Of a DNA stretch of 64,000 bases, positions 35,644-44,727 are shown in pieces. A program made the position numbers and the translations under genes. Every line of letters starts with the position of its first letter. The stretch's first letter is position 1. The notes beneath the pieces are model-generated. The model saw nothing but the letters and a program-made list of their open reading frames with translations, did no database searches and was not told the DNA's origin. This DNA comes from Roseburia sp. (GTDB taxonomy: Bacteria; Bacillota; Clostridia; Lachnospirales; Lachnospiraceae). The DNA lies in assembly GCA_022771695.1 (NCBI GenBank), contig JALEKJ010000028.1:17898-81897 (forward strand), given 5' to 3'.

Positions 35644-35685
35644 GCTTTGTCAGGCAGATTAAGACTAGATGGAAAGGAAGCAGAC

Positions 35686-36258
35686 ATGGAGAGAATGCCA
35701 AGAAACGGTGAGTTATACCGTCATTTTAAAAATAAATTATATCAGATAGTGACAGTCGCAACGCATTCGGAGACGAGAGAGAAACTGGTCATTTATCAGG
35801 CACTGTACGGAGATTATCAGGTATATGCCAGACCACTCGAGATGTTTGTCAGCGAGGTAGACCATGAAAAATATCCGGAGGTGGCGCAGAAGTATCGTTT
35901 TGAGCGTGTGGAACGGCCGGTGCAGGAGTGCGTACGGGAGATGTCGGAGCAGTCGGGAACACAGGAAGTTCCGGTAACACCGAAGCAGCAGGAGATACCT
36001 GTATCATCGGAATCGTTGCAGTCTGCGACAGACAGTGAAGTCAATCCGAAGCTGTTAGCATTTTTAGATGCAGACGATATGGAAGAGAAATATCATATTC
36101 TTGTTTCCATGCGTGATGAGGTGGACAATCAGTTGATTAATAATATGGCTGTGGCAGTGGATGTTGTCATTCCGGATGGAGATGTTTCGAATCGTTATGA
36201 GCAGCTTAAGAATTGTATCAAGACAAGACAGCGTTATGAGATAGACCGTTTGCGCTAG
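35686..36258 (+). CDS. DUF1653-containing protein
   Basis: This 190-residue protein begins RNGELYRHFKNKLYQIVTVATHSETREKLVIYQALYG, split by VYARPLEMFVSEVD: the DUF1653 domain seen in many short Firmicute proteins. A Gln/Glu/Ser linker (about 80-120) leads to a C-terminal helical domain (PKLLAFLDADDMEEKYHIL). The function is unknown. The ATG at 35686 has AAAGGAAG upstream and is preferred to TTG at 35647. It lies between the Gln-rich protein and a methyltransferase, all on one strand with short gaps. Confidence 0.75.
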   Translation: MERMPRNGELYRHFKNKLYQIVTVATHSETREKLVIYQALYGDYQVYARPLEMFVSEVDHEKYPEVAQKYRFERVERPVQECVREMSEQSGTQEVPVTPKQQEIPVSSESLQSATDSEVNPKLLAFLDADDMEEKYHILVSMRDEVDNQLINNMAVAVDVVIPDGDVSNRYEQLKNCIKTRQRYEIDRLR

Positions 36259-36269
36259 GTGGGATTAAG

Positions 36270-37463
36270 ATGGAAGAACAGATTGAGAAATTGGAGCAGA
36301 TTGCACAGGCAGAACCATACAAAATCATTATCAGCAAGCCGGCAAATGCACAGGTGGCATATCGCAAGATTGTGATTGAGAAAAAGGAGTCCTATTATCA
36401 GGCGGCTTCTTATACGGAGAAACAGGTGTTTCACCAGAACATTCCGACAGATGAGCTTTCATCGTATCTTGGCGAGACGGTTATGGAATGCTATCTGCAG
36501 GTGAATGCGTGGGACGATGCAAAAGAGCATATACTTCTTTGTTCAAAGAAGGGGAAGGTAAGTTATAAAACGAAATCAGTGGCAAAGGATGCGGCAAAGA
36601 AAGCGACGGAGCATAATCGCAAGAAGCAGTATCTGATTGAGGAAGGCACGGCAGTGCCACCGCTTGTAGACATGGGAATCTTTACTGCAGAAGGCAGGGT
36701 TGTAAAGTCCATGTATGATAAGTTTCGACAGATTAACCGTTTTCTGGAGATTATTGATGATGGTGTCAAGGACTACCCAAAGCAGGAATTGAATATCATC
36801 GACTTCGGGTGTGGCAAATCGTATCTGACATTTGTGTTATACTACTATTTTACGGAAATTAAGAAGCGTACCGTGCACATTGTAGGGTTGGATTTGAAAG
36901 CTGATGTTATACGTAACTGTAACGCGGCAGCAGAAAAGTATGGCTATGAGAATCTGTATTTTGAGATAGGCGATATCAATGGATATCAAGCGGATTTCCC
37001 TGTGGATATGGTCGTGACGTTACACGCCTGCGATACTGCAACGGATTACGCGCTGTTCAATGCGATTCAGTGGAATGCAAAAATGATTTTTTCTGTGCCT
37101 TGCTGTCAGCATGAATTAAATCAGCAGGTTGATACGGAAAACTTTTCGTTATTGACTCGATATGGCATTATCAAGGAGCGTTTTTCTGCGCTCGCTACTG
37201 ATGCGATTCGCGGCAATCTATTAGAGTATTGTGGTTATAAGACGCAACTGTTGGAGTTTATAGATTTTGCACATACGCCAAAGAATATTTTGATACGCGT
37301 GGTGCAAAAAGGGGGTGCGGCAAGCACAAAAGGTGTGAGAGTGATTGTGCCGTCGTCGGCAAAACGTAAATATTTGGAAGAGGTGGAGCGTATGATGGAA
37401 GAATTCCACTTTAATCCGACGCTGTACAGGCTGTTATCGGATGTTGGTATCATAAAAAAATGA
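36270..37463 (+). CDS. SAM-dependent methyltransferase
   Basis: This 397-residue protein has an N-terminal domain of about 150 residues (VAYRKIVIEKKESYYQAA), then a class I methyltransferase core. The SAM loop is NIIDFGCGKSYLTFVLYYY, the acidic end of strand 2 is VGLDLKADV, and VTLHACDTATDYAL precedes the FSVPCCQHELN block typical of the family. The PCC-Q-H motif separates it from small-molecule methyltransferases. The substrate is possibly an RNA, but not known. A bidirectional terminator follows. Confidence 0.82.
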   Translation: MEEQIEKLEQIAQAEPYKIIISKPANAQVAYRKIVIEKKESYYQAASYTEKQVFHQNIPTDELSSYLGETVMECYLQVNAWDDAKEHILLCSKKGKVSYKTKSVAKDAAKKATEHNRKKQYLIEEGTAVPPLVDMGIFTAEGRVVKSMYDKFRQINRFLEIIDDGVKDYPKQELNIIDFGCGKSYLTFVLYYYFTEIKKRTVHIVGLDLKADVIRNCNAAAEKYGYENLYFEIGDINGYQADFPVDMVVTLHACDTATDYALFNAIQWNAKMIFSVPCCQHELNQQVDTENFSLLTRYGIIKERFSALATDAIRGNLLEYCGYKTQLLEFIDFAHTPKNILIRVVQKGGAASTKGVRVIVPSSAKRKYLEEVERMMEEFHFNPTLYRLLSDVGIIKK

Positions 37464-37490
37464 GTCTGCCACATTAGTGACAGACTCTTG
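37455..37490. terminator. bidirectional terminator between methyltransferase and LysR genes
   Basis: GAGTCTG and CAGACTC form the stem around a loop with CAC/GTG, at about 37462-37488. Seven A precede it, so on the minus strand it is followed by a clear T-run. It serves the minus-strand LysR gene best. Confidence 0.75.
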
Positions 37491-37493
37491 TAA

Positions 37494-38378
37494 TTAATGC
37501 GGATGAGTTGCGGCAAGCTCTAAAAAAGCTTTCATTTCTCTGGTCACCCATTTATCTTTATGGTACACAATCTGGCGCCAGATGCGCATATTAAAGTCAC
37601 TGACGGCAATCGGTGCGAGTACGCCCGCATCAATCTGGTTTTGGACGGTAAATTGTGGAAGAAAAGAAAGTCCCTGATTTGTTTGTAAAAGCCGGATAAT
37701 GAAATCGGTACTTCCGCTTTCGATAAATGGTCGGATTTCCATGCCGTAAGCGGCAAGATATTGGTCTAAAATAAGACGGTAGCTGGCGTTTTTCTCGGTC
37801 AAAATAAAAGGTTCACGGATGACCTGACGAAGCGTCAGGTCATCTTTTTTTGTATAAGGGTGTCCTGACTGTGCGACAAAAATGATGTCCTCCGGTTCTT
37901 CTAAGACTTTTACCCATTTGGAATCGTACATGCGCTTGTCTACGAAGTAGACGATATCAACCGTGTTCTTACCCATTTTATCCAAAAGAATTTCAGGCGA
38001 GTCCGTGATGATACTGATTTCTACCTTTGGATGCTGCTTGTGATATTCAGAAAGAAGCTCAGGGAGAAACGAAGTACAGATGGATTCAATACTTCCGATG
38101 CAGAGGGTCCCGGTAAGCTCCGGAGAATCTGCAACGGCATCTCTGGCTTCTTCCAGTCCGTTTAGGATATCCAATGCGTACTGATAAAAGATTTTCCCTT
38201 GATGAGTCAGGGAAATCTGTTTGCCGATGCGATCAAAAAGTTTGGTGTTTAATTCTGTTTCCAACTGCTTGATTTGAATGGTAACGGCGGCCTGAGTATA
38301 GCCCAGCACTTGCGCAGCTTTAGAAAAACTCTGCTGATTCGCCACGTTCAGGAATGTAGAGAGCTCTCGTAATTCCAT
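37494..38378 (-). CDS. LysR-family transcriptional regulator
   Basis: This 294-residue regulator starts MELRELSTFLNVANQQSFSK with an N-terminal winged helix-turn-helix (AAQVLGYTQAAVTIQIKQLE). A LysR substrate domain follows from about residue 90 (LTGTLCIGSIESICTSFLPE). The ATG at 38378 has AAGGAGG just upstream, so the longer frame to 38405 is rejected. It is divergent from cyuA and its symporter, the usual arrangement for a LysR controlling its neighbours. Its ligand may be cysteine or a related amino acid; this is inference. Confidence 0.9.
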   Translation of the reverse strand: MELRELSTFLNVANQQSFSKAAQVLGYTQAAVTIQIKQLETELNTKLFDRIGKQISLTHQGKIFYQYALDILNGLEEARDAVADSPELTGTLCIGSIESICTSFLPELLSEYHKQHPKVEISIITDSPEILLDKMGKNTVDIVYFVDKRMYDSKWVKVLEEPEDIIFVAQSGHPYTKKDDLTLRQVIREPFILTEKNASYRLILDQYLAAYGMEIRPFIESGSTDFIIRLLQTNQGLSFLPQFTVQNQIDAGVLAPIAVSDFNMRIWRQIVYHKDKWVTREMKAFLELAATHPH

Positions 38379-38554
38379 AAAAATCCTCCTTTTTATGTGA
38401 TGCATCTATAAAAAAAATTTAAGTATTTCATAAAAACCATAAATTTTACACTTCTTGTTTCTTATGATATAGTCAGAATATAAAAAATACAAGATAAAAG
38501 CTTGTTTTCCGGAAAAAAGTTTTTATAAATCTTAGGAAAGGAATCCGTGGGAGC

Positions 38555-39832
38555 ATGGAAAAGTCAAATCCTAAATATAATGCTTATATCCAGATTCTGA
38601 AAGAAGAACTGCGTCCGGCTATGGGGTGCACAGAGCCGATTGCATTGGCCTATGCTGCAGCAGTTGCCAGAAGAACCTTGGGGGAATTACCGGATCGTGT
38701 TGTGATTGGTGCCAGCGGAAGTATTATTAAGAATGTCAAGTCTGTCATCGTTCCGAACACAAACCATTTAAAAGGGATACCGGCGGCAGCAGCAGCGGGT
38801 ATCATTGCGGGAAATCCTGATAAGGAACTTGAGGTGATTTCTGAAGCGACAGCAGAGGACGCGCGTCGAATGAAAGAATTTATGGAGAACACGCCAATTT
38901 CTGTGGAGCATTTGAACAATGGAATTATTTTTGATATACTGGTTACATTGTTCAAAGGAGAAAATTATGCTCGCGTCAGAATCGCAAATTACCATACGAA
39001 TATCGTATTGATTGAGCACAATGGGGAAATCCTTAAAGAGTCTGAGGTGACAGGGGAAGAAGAGGAAGGACTAACAGACCGAACGCTTCTTAACATGGAG
39101 GATATCTGGGATTTCATTAACAGCGTTGACATCAATGACATCAAAGAAGTTCTCGATATGCAGATGGAGTATAATCTCACAATCGCGGAAGAAGGACTTC
39201 GAGGAACGTATGGAGCCAATATCGGCAAAGTCCTTTTAGAAATGGATGGAGACAATGTGCGAACCAGAGCGAAGGCGATGGCGGCGGCAGGCTCCGATGC
39301 CCGCATGAATGGCTGCGAATTACCGGTTGTTATTAATTCCGGAAGCGGCAATCAGGGCATAACGGTTTCACTGCCTGTTATCGTATACGCGAAGGAACTT
39401 CAGGTGGAAAAAGAGAAGCTTTATCGGGCTTTAGCACTTTCAAACCTGACCGCAATTCATGAGAAGACACCGATTGGAAGGCTGTCTGCTTACTGTGGGG
39501 CTGTAAACGCCGGCGCGGGAGCGGGAGCCGGTATTGCATACCTCTGTGGCGGAGGCTACGAGGAAGTAATACATACGGTTGTGAATGCGCTTGCGATTGT
39601 GTCCGGTATTGTCTGCGATGGAGCAAAAGCTTCCTGTGCAGCAAAGATTGCGTCTGCGGTAGATGCTGGTATTTTGGGGTATAACATGTATGTACGTGGA
39701 CAGCAATTTTATGATGGAGATGGAATTGTTACTAAGGGAGTGGAGGCTACCCTTAAAAATGTTGGTCGTCTCGGAAAAGAAGGTATGCGGGAGACCAACG
39801 AGGAAATTATAAAAATAATGATTGGAGAGTAG
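38555..39832 (+). CDS. cyuA: L-cysteine desulfidase CyuA (YhaM/UPF0597 family)
   Basis: This 425-residue protein has the CyuA/YhaM landmarks: LRPAMGCTEPIALAYAAAVAR near residue 20, SGSIIKNVKSVIVPNT, the middle GSGNQGITVSLPVIVYA, and CGAVNAGAGAGAGIAYLCGG and CDGAKASCAAKIASAVDAG toward the end. The conserved cysteines fit an iron-sulfur enzyme that splits cysteine to pyruvate, ammonia and sulfide. The following symporter gene would import the substrate. AGGAAAGGA precedes the ATG. The relation to serine dehydratase makes a different amino acid possible. Confidence 0.88.
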   Translation: MEKSNPKYNAYIQILKEELRPAMGCTEPIALAYAAAVARRTLGELPDRVVIGASGSIIKNVKSVIVPNTNHLKGIPAAAAAGIIAGNPDKELEVISEATAEDARRMKEFMENTPISVEHLNNGIIFDILVTLFKGENYARVRIANYHTNIVLIEHNGEILKESEVTGEEEEGLTDRTLLNMEDIWDFINSVDINDIKEVLDMQMEYNLTIAEEGLRGTYGANIGKVLLEMDGDNVRTRAKAMAAAGSDARMNGCELPVVINSGSGNQGITVSLPVIVYAKELQVEKEKLYRALALSNLTAIHEKTPIGRLSAYCGAVNAGAGAGAGIAYLCGGGYEEVIHTVVNALAIVSGIVCDGAKASCAAKIASAVDAGILGYNMYVRGQQFYDGDGIVTKGVEATLKNVGRLGKEGMRETNEEIIKIMIGE

Positions 39833-39838
39833 TTAAGT

Positions 39839-41032
39839 ATGAAAAAGTTATTTAGCAGTTTACCGTTTAAGTTACTCTTAGGAGTAATTATTGGTATCGT
39901 TCTTGGTCAGGTATTTACACCATCCCTTATGGGTATTGTTGTGACCTTGAAGTACATCATGAACCAGATTATCATGTTCTGTGTGCCACTGATTATCATT
40001 GGATTTATCGCACCATCTATTACAAGACTTGGAAGCAATGCATCCAAGATGCTTGGTGTAGCAGTTGGAAGCGCTTATGTTTCTTCTATTGGTGCAGCAT
40101 TATTTTCTATGGTTGCCGGATTTTTATTGATTCCACACCTTTCTATTGTATCAGAGGTAGAGGGATTAAAGGAACTTCCGGGTGTTGCTTTCCAGCTTGA
40201 TATTCCACAGATTATGCCTGTTATGAGTGCATTGGCATTCTCATTATTGGTGGGTCTTGCTGCTACATGGACCAAAGCAAAAGTGGTTACGAATGTGTTA
40301 GAAGAGTTCCAGCAGATTGTACTTTCAATTGTAACGAAGATTGTTATTCCAATCCTTCCATTATTCATCGCATTGACATTCTGCGCATTATCTTATGAAG
40401 GAACAATTACAAAGCAGTTCCCAGTATTCATAACGGTTATCATTATTGTTATGATTGGACATTATATCTGGCTGGCATTGTTATATGGAATCGGTGGAGC
40501 ATACTCCGGTAAGAACCCGATGAACGTACTTAAAAATTATGGACCAGCTTACCTTACAGCAGTTGGAACAATGTCTTCTGCAGCAACACTTGCAGTTGCA
40601 TTGCGCTGCGCAAAGAAGTCTGAGCCTACATTAAGAGATGATATGGTAGACTTTGGTATCCCACTGTTTGCAAATATCCATCTGTGTGGTTCAGTATTAA
40701 CAGAAGTATTCTTTGTTATGACTGTTTCTAAGATTCTTTACGGAACACTTCCGACATTGCCGAATATGATTTTATTCTGCCTGTTATTAGGTATATTCGC
40801 AATCGGTGCTCCGGGTGTACCGGGTGGTACGGTTATGGCTTCTTTAGGTCTGATTACCGGTGTACTTGGATTTGATGAGATGGGAACAGCATTGATGCTG
40901 ACAATCTTCGCATTGCAGGATAGCTTCGGAACAGCCTGCAACGTAACCGGTGACGGCGCGTTGACCATGATTTTAACCGGTTTTGCAGAAAAGCATGGTA
41001 TCCAGAAACAGAATATAAAAGTAGATTTATAA
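39839..41032 (+). CDS. DAACS-family amino acid or dicarboxylate symporter
   Basis: This 397-residue sodium/proton-coupled carrier belongs to the glutamate/dicarboxylate (DAACS) family. PFKLLLGVIIGIVLGQ starts the first helix, YLTAVGTMSSAATLAVAL is the serine-rich re-entrant loop, and GAPGVPGGTVMASLGLITGVLG and FALQDSFGTACNVTGDGAL are the substrate and cation site helices. It follows cyuA by six bases, so import of cysteine, serine or threonine is likely. A terminator follows. Confidence 0.9.
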   Translation: MKKLFSSLPFKLLLGVIIGIVLGQVFTPSLMGIVVTLKYIMNQIIMFCVPLIIIGFIAPSITRLGSNASKMLGVAVGSAYVSSIGAALFSMVAGFLLIPHLSIVSEVEGLKELPGVAFQLDIPQIMPVMSALAFSLLVGLAATWTKAKVVTNVLEEFQQIVLSIVTKIVIPILPLFIALTFCALSYEGTITKQFPVFITVIIIVMIGHYIWLALLYGIGGAYSGKNPMNVLKNYGPAYLTAVGTMSSAATLAVALRCAKKSEPTLRDDMVDFGIPLFANIHLCGSVLTEVFFVMTVSKILYGTLPTLPNMILFCLLLGIFAIGAPGVPGGTVMASLGLITGVLGFDEMGTALMLTIFALQDSFGTACNVTGDGALTMILTGFAEKHGIQKQNIKVDL

Positions 41033-41039
41033 GTTCCAT

Positions 41040-41077
41040 AAAAAATCTCCCGAGGCGAATGCTTCGGGAGATTTTTG
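41040..41077. terminator. bidirectional terminator after the symporter gene
   Basis: AAAAATCTCCCGA pairs with TTCGGGAGATTTTT around a GGCGAATGC loop. It lies between convergent genes and has A- and T-runs on both sides. Confidence 0.85.
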
Positions 41078-41095
41078 TGTGTAATAGTAGCAGCT

Positions 41096-41539
41096 TTAGC
41101 CACGCTGACTAAGTGTGCTATTATGATATTTGGTGGAGAAGGTTACGTCTTCTCCAAACCATGCAGGTGGGACAAACGCGTTTGCTTCGTCCTCGCTCTC
41201 AAACTCTACCTCTGCTAGCTGCAGGGGGGCTAATTCGCCTTCAAAGATGTCAAGTTCAATCGTGTATTTTTCAAAAGGAATGAGGTAACGGTATTTCTCG
41301 ATGAGGATGCCGTCAATTTTTCCCTTCATATGCAGGAAAGATTCTGCATTCAGCGGAAGATTATATTCCTCTCGCACCATGAGTCCGCTGCCCTTGTAGG
41401 TCAGGGTGTACCGGTCATCAGTGCGCCGGATGCGCACGACCGGGTCGGTATTTAAGTAGCCCTGTTCGATGTGCTTGCAGGGATATTGCTCCAGATTTTT
41501 CGGTAATTCTTTGACTAAATATTTGCGTTCAATTTCCAT
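41096..41539 (-). CDS. CYTH-domain protein
   Basis: This 147-residue protein begins MEIERKYLV, the ExExK signature of the CYTH superfamily of triphosphate-tunnel enzymes. HIEQGYLNTDPVVRIRRTDDRYTLTYKG and EKYRYLIPFEKYTIELDIFEGEL supply the alternating basic and acidic strands of the tunnel. Members include inorganic triphosphatases; the actual substrate is not known. The minus-strand gene is preceded by GAGGTGATTA before the ATG. It is separate from the GNAT gene at 41579 by 39 bases and may share its transcript. Confidence 0.87.
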   Translation of the reverse strand: MEIERKYLVKELPKNLEQYPCKHIEQGYLNTDPVVRIRRTDDRYTLTYKGSGLMVREEYNLPLNAESFLHMKGKIDGILIEKYRYLIPFEKYTIELDIFEGELAPLQLAEVEFESEDEANAFVPPAWFGEDVTFSTKYHNSTLSQRG

Positions 41540-41578
41540 GATTAATCACCTCGTAAAATTCAATTTAGCGAACCTTAT

Positions 41579-42328
41579 CTACCTTTTGAGTATTTTCTGC
41601 ACAGCGCTGACATCTAACAAGTTTACAGTTTCAAAGTGTCCTTTATAAAATAAGCCCCAATTATTGAATACACATGGCAGTTTCTTTGCTTTTTGCAAGG
41701 TATCCACAAAGATTAGGTGTAAAGGAATACCATTTGATTCGCAATACTGCTTTATTTCTTCAATCTTCTGATAGATAAACGGGCATTGCATGTCGTAATA
41801 AATTGTCAATTCCTGATTTTCAATGGATTCGCCTTTGGCATTTTCGGTAAATTGCGGAACTGTGCCATCAAGGGAAAGTGCAAGCAGTTCGTATCCGCTC
41901 GCAGTAGTATCTACGACTTCAAAGCCGTATTTCTTGGCAAATGCCTGATTAGAGAGCCAGTTTTTCTGCTTTTTCGCACCGAGCATACAGATACCGGATT
42001 TGCCGTTCTCTTTTGCGTCTGCAATGCAGTATTCCATCAATTCCTTGCCATAGCCGTTCCCCTTGAAGTCGCCTGAAACCCACAGGCAATAAATGTAAGA
42101 AAAGTTGTTTCCGACGATTGGCACCCATGCTGTTTCGAGCGGTGCATATTCAATGAAACAACAGCCTTTGGCATTTAATTTTCGGAACACATGGCCTTCT
42201 TTTAGACGCTCCGAAAGCCATTGCCGCTTGGCTTCAACTCCCGGGTGAGGCTTTTTGCTGCGGATAATGCAGCACAGATGTTCATTTGCAAGGTTTTCTG
42301 TAGTTAAATTTATGAAATCATTTTCCAT
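41579..42328 (-). CDS. GNAT acetyltransferase with YoaP-like C-terminal domain
   Basis: This 249-residue protein has an N-terminal GNAT fold with the acetyl-CoA loop at WVSGDFKGNGYGKELMEYCIADA and GICMLGAKKQKNWLSNQAFAKKYGF. A C-terminal domain of about 80 residues (ELTIYYDMQCPFIYQKIEEIKQY) looks like the YoaP domain found attached to such enzymes. CPF with nearby redox-like context may be a thioredoxin-like fold. The substrate is unknown. It is the first of a long series of GNAT genes in this half of the window. Confidence 0.85.
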   Translation of the reverse strand: MENDFINLTTENLANEHLCCIIRSKKPHPGVEAKRQWLSERLKEGHVFRKLNAKGCCFIEYAPLETAWVPIVGNNFSYIYCLWVSGDFKGNGYGKELMEYCIADAKENGKSGICMLGAKKQKNWLSNQAFAKKYGFEVVDTTASGYELLALSLDGTVPQFTENAKGESIENQELTIYYDMQCPFIYQKIEEIKQYCESNGIPLHLIFVDTLQKAKKLPCVFNNWGLFYKGHFETVNLLDVSAVQKILKR

Positions 42329-42377
42329 TTTTCTACTCCCAGCATTATTTGCATTTTAATTCTAATTCCAGGCACTT

Positions 42378-42569
42378 CTAAGTTCCGCCTAAAACATGAT
42401 AATATTCAAATTCTTTGGATGTCACATCTTGGAATCCGACCGCTTTGTAACAATGGTACGCAGAGAGATTGTTTTCAAATACGCCTAATGTTATCTTTTG
42501 GACCTTCAAAATTTCAGAGGCATATTTGATTGCTAACGTATGGTTATTGGTGTACGAAAAATTACTTAA
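42378..42569 (-). pseudogene. C-terminal fragment of a GNAT acetyltransferase
   Basis: Read on the minus strand the frame ending at 42378 gives YTNNHTLAIKYASEILK, then VQKITLGVFENNLSAYHCYK and AVGFQDVTSKEFEYYHVLGGT. This is the end of a GNAT domain with the usual ENN-AY-CYKA-GF motif. No start codon or acetyl-CoA loop is present upstream, where an in-frame stop occurs near 42570. It is a decayed gene, probably related to the intact GNAT beside it. Confidence 0.6.
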
Positions 42570-42733
42570 CCGCGTCTAAATCGGAGAACTTTCTAAATTC
42601 ATAAGCTTCTCATCATAAATTCACATTTTAGATTGTACTATTGTAACATTTCACATATGTAAAAACAACGGAATTATGGGCATGATGGAAAATTGCATTT
42701 GTTTTTATTGTAAAATGTACAGATGTTTTCTAC

Positions 42734-42762
42734 TTGTATAGTTTGAAAAAATTTATTATAGT
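42734..42762 (+). promoter_or_regulatory. promoter before the Rpn-type nuclease gene
   Basis: TTGTAT at 42734-42739 and TATAGT at 42757-42762 are 17 bases apart. A small GGCG-CTT-CGCC hairpin lies between the promoter and the start codon. Confidence 0.45.
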
Positions 42763-42860
42763 ATATTTACAATCGTAGGGAGTCTGCTCTACAGGTACCA
42801 ATCCGGCGCTTCGCCAAGAAATCACTTTTTATGAAAATAATGTTTAGGGGGAAATTGCGT

Positions 42861-43790
42861 ATGAAAAAAACGGAAAACAAAGAAAATGTAAGAAAGCCAC
42901 GAAAACTTGAAGAATTGAATCTTATGGATGACTTCCTTTTTCAGGAGATGGTTTCACAGGAAGAGGGAGGTGAGGAATTTTGCAGGATACTATTAGGAAC
43001 AATCTTAGGCAGAACGATTCGTAAAGTAAAGGTGATTCCGCAGAAAAATATTTTAGGAATAGATACTGATAAGCATGGAATTCGACTGGATGCTTATATA
43101 GAAGAGGTGAGAGAAGAGTGTGAATTGGAGGGAGTAAAACTGATTGACGCAGAGGTTGCTTCAGATATCTATGATATAGAACCCAATAACCGATATGAAA
43201 GACAACTGTTGCCGAAAAGAATGAGGTATTATCACGGCTTGATTGATACACAATTTTTGGCAGTTGATATGAGATATGATAAATTGCCGAATGTGGTAAT
43301 TATTACAATTTTGCCATATGACCCGTTTGAAAAAGGGAGAATGGTTTATACGATTCAGAATCAGTGTGTAGAGGATGGGACGATTCCGTATCAAGATGGG
43401 GCAAAAAAAATATTTTTGTACACAAAAGGAACAGAAGGAAACCCTAGCCAAGAATTGCGTGATATGCTAAAATACATGGAGAAAACGACAGAAGATAATG
43501 TGACGAATCAGGATATTGCAAATATTCATAAACTTGTCCGCAAGGTAAAGTGGGACAGAAAGGTGGGGATTAGTTACATGAAATCGTGGGAACGTGAGAG
43601 CATCGCGCGGGATGAAGGCAGGATAGAAGGAAGGATAGAAACAATATTAGAACTTCTTGGTGATATTGGAGAGATTTCGTCAGAACTGGAAGAGAGGATT
43701 GCAGAAGAGGAGAATCGTGAAGTTTTGAAACGGTGGACGAAGCTTGCTGCGCGGGCAGATAGCATTGCAGAGTTTGAGAGAGAGATGTGA
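42861..43790 (+). CDS. Rpn-family PD-(D/E)XK nuclease, putative transposase
   Basis: This 309-residue protein matches the Rpn/PDDEXK_2 family. An N-terminal LEELNLMDDFLFQEMVSQ opens it. The nuclease core has GIRLDAYIEE with the catalytic Asp and KLIDAEVAS for the E-x-K-like site, then ERQLLPKRMRYYHGLID. A C-terminal Arg/Glu/Ile-rich coiled region follows (EGRIEGRIETILELLG). Rpn proteins promote recombination or act as anti-phage/selfish nucleases. In the second strand Lys appears replaced (AEV), which is common in this family. GGGGG precedes the ATG by nine bases. Confidence 0.82.
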   Translation: MKKTENKENVRKPRKLEELNLMDDFLFQEMVSQEEGGEEFCRILLGTILGRTIRKVKVIPQKNILGIDTDKHGIRLDAYIEEVREECELEGVKLIDAEVASDIYDIEPNNRYERQLLPKRMRYYHGLIDTQFLAVDMRYDKLPNVVIITILPYDPFEKGRMVYTIQNQCVEDGTIPYQDGAKKIFLYTKGTEGNPSQELRDMLKYMEKTTEDNVTNQDIANIHKLVRKVKWDRKVGISYMKSWERESIARDEGRIEGRIETILELLGDIGEISSELEERIAEEENREVLKRWTKLAARADSIAEFEREM

Positions 43791-43855
43791 GGTGGCGGTA
43801 TTCGCCCGCTGATTTGGAAAGATATATTGTGAGTTAACGAAGGGAGAAGATAGAA

Positions 43856-44407
43856 ATGAGCAAAATCGGAATTTTTATGGCAGACGGATGTGAGGAGATA
43901 GAAGGACTTACCGTAGTGGATGTGGTGCGCCGGGCAAAGATGGAGATTGTGACAATTTCTGTTACCGGGAAGAAGGAAGTGACCGGTTCACATAATGTGA
44001 CGTTTTTTGCGGATGCACTTGCGTCGGAAGTGAACTATGATGAGCTGGATGGAATCGTTCTGCCGGGCGGTATGCCGGGAACCTTAAACCTTGGTGCGGA
44101 TGAGACTGTAAATAGAGTGATTAAGGAATTTGCCGCAGCAGGAAAATTGGTGTGCGCAATCTGTGCCGCACCGAGTGTGCTTGGAGCAGCGGGAATCCTT
44201 GAAGGGAAGCATGCGACCTGTCATCCGGGCTTTGAAGAGAAATTAATCGGTGCGACTACCAGCGAGGACGAGGTTGTGGTTGACGGTAACATCATTACCA
44301 GCCGAGGTATGGGAACCGCGATTGCCTTTGCGCTCTCCATTGTGCGTTACTTCAAGGATGATGCAGCAGTGGAAGAGATAAAAAAAGGGCTTGTGTACCG
44401 GGCATAG
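43856..44407 (+). CDS. DJ-1/PfpI family protein
   Basis: This 183-residue cytosolic protein of the DJ-1 subgroup begins KIGIFMADGCEEIEGLTVVDV. The nucleophile elbow is LVCAICAAPSVLG with the reactive cysteine at about residue 103, and GIVLPGGMPGTLNLG and ITSRGMGTAIAFAL complete the pattern. Relatives act as glyoxalase III-like or chaperone/deglycase enzymes; the activity is debated. It has its own ribosome binding site (GAAGGGAGAAG) and a terminator after it. Confidence 0.9.
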   Translation: MSKIGIFMADGCEEIEGLTVVDVVRRAKMEIVTISVTGKKEVTGSHNVTFFADALASEVNYDELDGIVLPGGMPGTLNLGADETVNRVIKEFAAAGKLVCAICAAPSVLGAAGILEGKHATCHPGFEEKLIGATTSEDEVVVDGNIITSRGMGTAIAFALSIVRYFKDDAAVEEIKKGLVYRA

Positions 44408-44423
44408 GACTTGGATAAAAAAG

Positions 44424-44470
44424 AAAACGTGTCACATCAACAGATTGACTGCTGACGTGGCACGTTTTTT
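44424..44470. terminator. bidirectional terminator between DJ-1 and spore-protein genes
   Basis: AAAACGTGTCACATCA pairs with TGACGTGGCACGTTTT around a loop with minor mismatches, followed by six T. It separates convergent genes. Confidence 0.8.
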
Positions 44471-44505
44471 GCGTCAAAGACGGCAAATGTTATTTGCGGC
44501 AAACG

Positions 44506-44727
44506 TTATTTACCTGACATCTGCTCTTCCTGCTTCATGATCATTTTTTTGACCATCTCGCCACCGATGCTACCTGCCTGTGCAGAAGTTAAGTCGCCGT
44601 TGTAACCCTCTTTTAAAGGCACACCGATCTCACTTGCAACTTCCTGTTTGAAGCGATTCATTGCTTCCTTTGCCTGTGGTACAGCCATCTGGCTTGTGTT
44701 AGAACTAGAATTGTTCGTTCCGCTCAT
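44506..44727 (-). CDS. alpha/beta-type small acid-soluble spore protein
   Basis: This 73-residue protein is a classical alpha/beta SASP. It has AKEAMNRFKQEVASEIGVPL with the GPR protease site (E-IG), and NGDLTSAQAGSIGGEMVKKMI. Such proteins coat and protect DNA in dormant spores and are made in the forespore under SigG. GGAGGTAAAAACC precedes the ATG on the minus strand. Together with the other genes it supports a spore-forming lineage. The N-terminus is Asn/Ser-rich (GTNNSSSNTS). Confidence 0.93.
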   Translation of the reverse strand: MSGTNNSSSNTSQMAVPQAKEAMNRFKQEVASEIGVPLKEGYNGDLTSAQAGSIGGEMVKKMIMKQEEQMSGK

